The notes under the pieces were generated by a model. It saw nothing but the letters and a program-made list of their open reading frames with translations. It made no database searches and had not been told where the DNA came from. The translations under genes and the position numbers were made by a program. A stretch of 64,000 nucleotides of DNA. Origin: DASXHD01 sp038239005. GTDB taxonomy: Bacteria > Myxococcota_A > Polyangia > Polyangiales > Polyangiaceae. Shown in pieces: positions 60,455-64,000 of this stretch. The stretch covers positions 1 through 64,000 of the forward strand of contig JBBSFE010000010.1 in NCBI GenBank assembly GCA_038239005.1, read 5' to 3'. Numbering within the stretch: position 1 is the stretch's first letter; each line of letters starts with the position of its first letter.

Positions 60455-61078
60455 ATGAAAATCGCACGGCCCGTCGTTCGTTCGTTTCATCCCGAATTCG
60501 CGCGCGACTGCGCCGCGTGGGTGCGCGCTGGCGGTCACGCCGTCCTCTGGGAGACGCCCGAGCGTGCGCGCCTCGTGGTCGGTCACTTCGACAAGAAGGA
60601 CGAACAAGATCTCGGGCGATGGGCCATTCTCGATCTCGGCAAGCCGACGTACCACGTCGTCAAACGCGGTCCGTTTCGCGGCCTCGTGACGACGCCCGTC
60701 CCCGACGACGCACTCGATGTCGTGCGCGAGCGCGTGCTTCGCGATTCACGTTACGCGCGCCCGCGCCGCACCATTTATCTCGAATGCCAAGAGTGCGCAG
60801 CGTGCTGCAAAAGCAACGACGTAACGCTCCTGAAAAAAGATCGCATCCGCCTCCGCCGGGGCAACATCAAGGTCAAGACGCGCCGCGAAGACGGTAAATT
60901 GATGCTGAAAGTCCTCTCGAACGGCAACTGCCAAAAACTCCAACGCGACAACTCGTGCGGCATCTACAAGCACCGCCCCGACGCCTGCCGCGAATTTCCG
61001 GTGGGCAGCGAATGCTGCCTTTACGCCCGCGAAGAAGAGCTCGGCATCACCGACGGCATCCCCCCACCGAAACACTGA
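60455..61078 (+). CDS. YkgJ-family Cys-cluster protein
   Basis: A 207-residue protein with the YkgJ/Fe-S oxidoreductase pattern C-x2-C-x2-C-C (Cys111, 114, 117, 118 in LECQECAACCKS), then Cys159, Cys168, Cys178 (YKHRPDACREFP) and the pair Cys187/188. These eight Cys could bind a zinc ion or an iron-sulfur cluster; the family is described only as a putative Fe-S or Zn-binding protein. The first 100 residues (ETPERARLVVGHFD) are a less conserved domain. The stop abuts the convergent lipoprotein stop without a gap. Confidence 0.88.
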   Translation: MKIARPVVRSFHPEFARDCAAWVRAGGHAVLWETPERARLVVGHFDKKDEQDLGRWAILDLGKPTYHVVKRGPFRGLVTTPVPDDALDVVRERVLRDSRYARPRRTIYLECQECAACCKSNDVTLLKKDRIRLRRGNIKVKTRREDGKLMLKVLSNGNCQKLQRDNSCGIYKHRPDACREFPVGSECCLYAREEELGITDGIPPPKH

Positions 61079-62860
61079 CTACTTTTTGGAGGGCGGGGGC
61101 TTGGCTTGGGACTTTTGGGCGTCGAGTTGTTGTTCGACTGCGGACAATCGGGATTTGACCGCGTCGATCGTCGAAGGGTCGGCGATGGTGGCGTCGACGA
61201 GCTTGCGGCCGTCGGGCCCGCCGTAGTTGAGGAGGGCTTGGCCCGAGCTGACGACGGCGGCAGCTGTCGCTTCGGAGTCCGCCGACGCGTGGTAGAGCGT
61301 CATGAATTGTTTGAGCGTCGGGATCGCTGTTGCGTCGCCGATGTCCACGAGCGCCGCCGCTGCTTGTTTGCAGTCGTCGTCGGTGTCGGCTGGGTCGAGG
61401 AGGTGCGCGGCGAGGAGCGGCGCGGCCGATTTCTCCTTCATCGCGGCGAGCGCTTGCGCGATCGGGCCGACCGGCGGCGAGAGCAGGACGTCGTGCAAGA
61501 AGTCGTAGTGCTTCGCGAGCGCCTCGAGCATCGCCTTTGCGCCGTTGCGGCGAGCCGCGAGCGCGGTGCGTGAATCGGCGATGAGAAGCGGCGCCGTCAG
61601 CGGGTTCGACGCGAGATCGACGAGCGTCTTGGTGACCGATTCGTCTTCGAGCGTCGCGAGCTCGCGCAAAAGCAAACGCTGACCCGACACCATTTCGGAG
61701 TCGCGGTTCGTGAGCGCTGCGCTGATCTGCTGCGAGAGCGGCGGCGGCGGTTGCGGGGTCGACGCCGCAAGACCATCCGCTTGTGCGGTGCAGCTCTTGA
61801 TGGGCCCGCCGAGCGAGAGCTCTCGTTCGACGCCGCCTGTGGCCGCATCGAGCACGACGACTTTGCCTTCTTCGTCGCACAGCACGAACGTGGCGGGGCC
61901 TGCCGCGCCGCCGACGAGGTCCACCTTGTTCGAGTAGACCCACGCGAGCTTCGTCGTCGAGGTGTCGAACGCCATCGCCAAGCGGAAATACGTTCCGTAA
62001 AAGCGCTGTGAATCGAATGCGATCGGATCGGTCGTGGTGGGGCGCGCGTACATGCGTGTCTTGTCGAGCGCGCCGGCAACCGGGCCGAGCTTCTCTTCGC
62101 CGGGCGCCATGAGCGAAGGCGTGCCGGGAAGCTCACGCTGCGGAAGCGCGATGTGCGTCGCTTGGCTCTTCGAAGCGCCTTTGATTTTGTCGTCGAAGCG
62201 GAAGAGCTCTTGCTCGCCAAAGAAGATACCGCCGCCCACGGCAAGCGCGCGGCTCACTTTGCCGCGCACGAGGATGCGTGCCGCTTCGTCGCCGCTCGAG
62301 AGGTCGAGCACCGAGACGTATTGGTTGCTCCACGGCACGAACGCGTACCCGCCGAGCACCGCGGGAACACCGAGCTGCTGCTTGGTTTCGATTTGTCGGA
62401 CGACGCTGCCCTCGCGATCGATCGCGATGAGCAGCGAGCCTTGGCTGCTCTGCAGAGAGACGACCGTGACTTTGCCGTCGTCGCCGGCGCCGCGCATCGC
62501 TTGTGCACCGACCTGACGTGTCCACAACTTCTTGCCGCTCGCGGCGTCGAGGGCGAAGAGCTCTCCGCCACCTTCGCCTACGACGACGCTACCGGCGATC
62601 GTCGGACGCACATCGACCGCGTGCGCGAACGACCATGCCGTGCCGCCCGCAAGCGGGATGCCGACGACCTTGTCGCTGTTGCCGGCGACGCCGACTGCGA
62701 CATCTGCGCCGGTCGGTGCTTTTGCTCCGCCGATCTTTTGCTGCACACCGGTGATCGACGCGCCATTATCGTCTTCCCAGTCCGTCGCGAAAAGATTCGG
62801 ATGCGTCTGACCGCCGCCGCACGCAGCAACGACGAGCCCGAGCGTGAGCAGCCGATTCAT
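61079..62860 (-). CDS. PQQ-propeller plus HEAT-repeat lipoprotein
   Basis: A 593-residue lipoprotein (MNRLLTLGLVVAAC, lipobox VAAC). Residues about 30-390 are PQQ-like propeller blades: TAWSFAHAVDVRPTIAG, LFALDAASGKKLWTRQVG, VSVLDLSSGDEAARI and VVVLDAATGGVERELS, with the L-D-x-x-S/T-G-x motif of each blade. A Pro stretch (STPQPPPPL) leads to HEAT-like helices (LLLRELATLEDESVTKTL, AAAALVDIGDATAIPTLK). The ATG at 62860 has GGAGGTG nearby and overlaps the upstream stop (ATGA). It could serve as an outer-membrane scaffold; no catalytic residues seen. Confidence 0.85.
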   Translation of the reverse strand: MNRLLTLGLVVAACGGGQTHPNLFATDWEDDNGASITGVQQKIGGAKAPTGADVAVGVAGNSDKVVGIPLAGGTAWSFAHAVDVRPTIAGSVVVGEGGGELFALDAASGKKLWTRQVGAQAMRGAGDDGKVTVVSLQSSQGSLLIAIDREGSVVRQIETKQQLGVPAVLGGYAFVPWSNQYVSVLDLSSGDEAARILVRGKVSRALAVGGGIFFGEQELFRFDDKIKGASKSQATHIALPQRELPGTPSLMAPGEEKLGPVAGALDKTRMYARPTTTDPIAFDSQRFYGTYFRLAMAFDTSTTKLAWVYSNKVDLVGGAAGPATFVLCDEEGKVVVLDAATGGVERELSLGGPIKSCTAQADGLAASTPQPPPPLSQQISAALTNRDSEMVSGQRLLLRELATLEDESVTKTLVDLASNPLTAPLLIADSRTALAARRNGAKAMLEALAKHYDFLHDVLLSPPVGPIAQALAAMKEKSAAPLLAAHLLDPADTDDDCKQAAAALVDIGDATAIPTLKQFMTLYHASADSEATAAAVVSSGQALLNYGGPDGRKLVDATIADPSTIDAVKSRLSAVEQQLDAQKSQAKPPPSKK

Positions 62861-63681
62861 GACCCACCTCCGGTCGCTTGCACGGCTTGATCGAGCGCTT
62901 GCTTCACGCGCGCGGACGCGGTTTTTGGCCACTTCTTGTTCGTTTCGCGCAGAAACTTGTTGGCCTCTTGCGTGCCGAGCTCGCGGATGCGACCGAGCAA
63001 TTTGATTTTCGTATCGTCGCCGACGTCGGGGCGGAACATCGCTTGCTCGATGCCAGCAGCAACGACATCGAACGGAATTTTTCCGATGCGCGTCGACAGC
63101 TGCTCGCAGTCTGCCGCGGCGCAGAGCATGCCGATCGATCCCGATGCTTCGTTGACGCGATGGTCGAGCGCGAGAAACAAATCCGGCACGGCCGACTTCG
63201 CTTTGATCTGACCGAGACCGTTTGCGGCAACGCCGCGCACCATACCGTCTTGATCGGAGAGCGCGCGAACGAGCGCCTTCGTTGCCGCAGCGCCTTTCGC
63301 TTTCACGAGCGCTTTCGTTGCGGCTTGCCGCACGCGGAGGTTTCGATGAATCGTGTATTGTGCAATCATCGCGCTTGCGGGCTCGGCTTCGAGATCGCCG
63401 AGTGTGTCGAGCGCGGCTTCGGCGAGCTGATTGGTGACGCCTCGCTGCAAGAGCTCCACAATCGGCGCGACGAACGCACCGCCGCCCGCTTTGCCGGCGA
63501 GACGTATCTCGTCGAGCGCTTGGCGAATCTTTCCGGTGTCGCCGGACTTGAGATCGGCACCCACGGTCGGCGCGAGCTTCACCTGAGGTGGCGTCGGTTG
63601 CGTGACACCCGTTTGCGCGCTGGCGAGGGTTGCGAGACTCATCGCTCCCGCGAGGAAAAACGCCTTCGTTTTCGTGTTCAT
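62857..63681 (-). CDS. Secreted HEAT-repeat protein
   Basis: A 274-residue protein with a signal peptide (MNTKTKAFFLAGAMSLATLASAQ, cleaved near ASA-QT). HEAT/PBS-lyase repeats make up the rest: LAEAALDTLGDLEAEPASAM, LRVRQAATKALVKAKG, GMVRGVAANGLGQIKAKSAV. A C-x-x-x-x-x-C pair (MLCAAADCEQ) interrupts them. The ATG at 63681 was chosen over 63699 because the basic n-region starts there. It is coupled to the propeller/HEAT lipoprotein by ATGA, so the two may act together in the periplasm. Confidence 0.83.
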   Translation of the reverse strand: MNTKTKAFFLAGAMSLATLASAQTGVTQPTPPQVKLAPTVGADLKSGDTGKIRQALDEIRLAGKAGGGAFVAPIVELLQRGVTNQLAEAALDTLGDLEAEPASAMIAQYTIHRNLRVRQAATKALVKAKGAAATKALVRALSDQDGMVRGVAANGLGQIKAKSAVPDLFLALDHRVNEASGSIGMLCAAADCEQLSTRIGKIPFDVVAAGIEQAMFRPDVGDDTKIKLLGRIRELGTQEANKFLRETNKKWPKTASARVKQALDQAVQATGGGS

Positions 63682-63743
63682 CGGAGCGCAAATGACCATT
63701 TTTCGCGCAGCTTGGTAAGGGGGGACGTGCTATTTCCGCCGAC

Positions 63744-64000
63744 ATGGCGACCGACGAGAGGCAGGCCGCGCGGACGAAGCGCCCGTGGTACCTGATCCTC
63801 GCGCTTCTCATCTGCTCGGGGCTCGGCGCATGCGGGTCGACCGATGGGTGGAGGAACATCGAGGTGTATCGCGGCGTGCCCCTCGAGCTCCCCGAAATGA
63901 CGCGCGAGGAAGACCGCCAATCGATGCAGGCCGCAGCCGACAAGCTGCTCGCCGCGATGGACGCAGAGCGCTCGCGCCTTTTTCCGATGTCGGTCGCGGA
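63744..64000 (+). CDS. Lipoprotein, truncated by window end
   Basis: The first 85 codons of a gene that runs past the right edge. ATGGCGACC at 63744 begins M-A-T-D-E-R-Q-A-A-R-T-K-R, then the hydrophobic WYLILALLICSGLGAC, where LGAC is a lipobox; charged, helix-prone sequence follows (TREEDRQSMQAAADKLLAAM). No stop occurs before 64000. It diverges from the HEAT protein gene with 62 nt between starts. Function cannot be told from this fragment. Confidence 0.75.
   Translation, partial: MATDERQAARTKRPWYLILALLICSGLGACGSTDGWRNIEVYRGVPLELPEMTREEDRQSMQAAADKLLAAMDAERSRLFPMSVA

Overview
This 64 kb window is dense, high-GC bacterial chromosome with a strong Myxococcota (delta-proteobacterial, Polyangia-like) character. 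The evidence is five Hanks-type Ser/Thr protein kinase genes (one with two kinase domains), many short lipoproteins with Asp/Ala/Ser-rich linkers after the lipobox, HEAT-repeat and PQQ-propeller lipoproteins, paralogous TPR/PEGA-like secreted proteins next to kinases, and frequent GTG/TTG starts. The genus-level placement is inference from gene style; there is no rRNA gene here to confirm it. No tRNA, rRNA, CRISPR array, prophage or intact insertion sequence was seen.

Layout. 1-5378: an outer-membrane barrel, a divergent protein built of four 92-residue repeats, a large inverted repeat, NAD-type malic enzyme and a lipoprotein. 5446-10241: a dual-kinase-domain protein, an OmpA-like lipoprotein and a MATE exporter. 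10238-17044 (minus strand): a TRAP transporter operon in the order HEAT lipoprotein, tatT, dctP, dctQ, dctM, interrupted between dctP and dctQ by a decayed REP-associated (RAYT) transposase and a hexamer repeat. 17092-21351: a diacylglycerol-kinase-like protein, an ABC exporter and a group 1/2 sigma-70 factor. 21385-25474: two divergent kinases and a secreted TPR/PEGA-like protein. 25462-29860: DacB-type carboxypeptidase, a peptide-binding lipoprotein and an MFS exporter. 29894-33406: a coupled protease cassette of M16 zinc peptidase (frameshifted), M16 non-catalytic partner and C39-like cysteine peptidase. 33381-36145: exonuclease III, a chlorite-dismutase-family protein, a lipoprotein and a GYF-like membrane protein. 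36146-39119: hybrid histidine kinase plus diguanylate cyclase response regulator. 39155-42079: tyrosine/homogentisate catabolism (hmgA, hpd) around a DUF924 gene. 42090-50373: STAND ATPase regulator, lipoproteins, a lone E2 acyltransferase domain. 50507-58125: kinase, divergent pyrG, then a kinase/PEGA-like paralogue operon. 58141-64000: M14 carboxypeptidase, phosphoesterase lipoprotein, Cys-cluster protein, propeller/HEAT lipoproteins and a truncated lipoprotein at the right edge.

Genes are packed tightly: same-strand neighbours often overlap by 1-4 nt (ATGA, TGATG), suggesting translational coupling, and convergent pairs abut or overlap at their stops (up to 50 nt at 18002-18051). The themes are envelope function (lipoproteins, transporters, proteases), Ser/Thr and two-component signalling, and a small amount of core metabolism (malic enzyme, CTP synthase, tyrosine degradation). 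The most unusual items are the four-fold 92-aa repeat protein, the 127-bp inverted repeat, the degenerate RAYT inside the TRAP operon, the dual kinase, the three-protease cassette with its frameshift, and recurrent hexanucleotide tracts that encode protein linkers.
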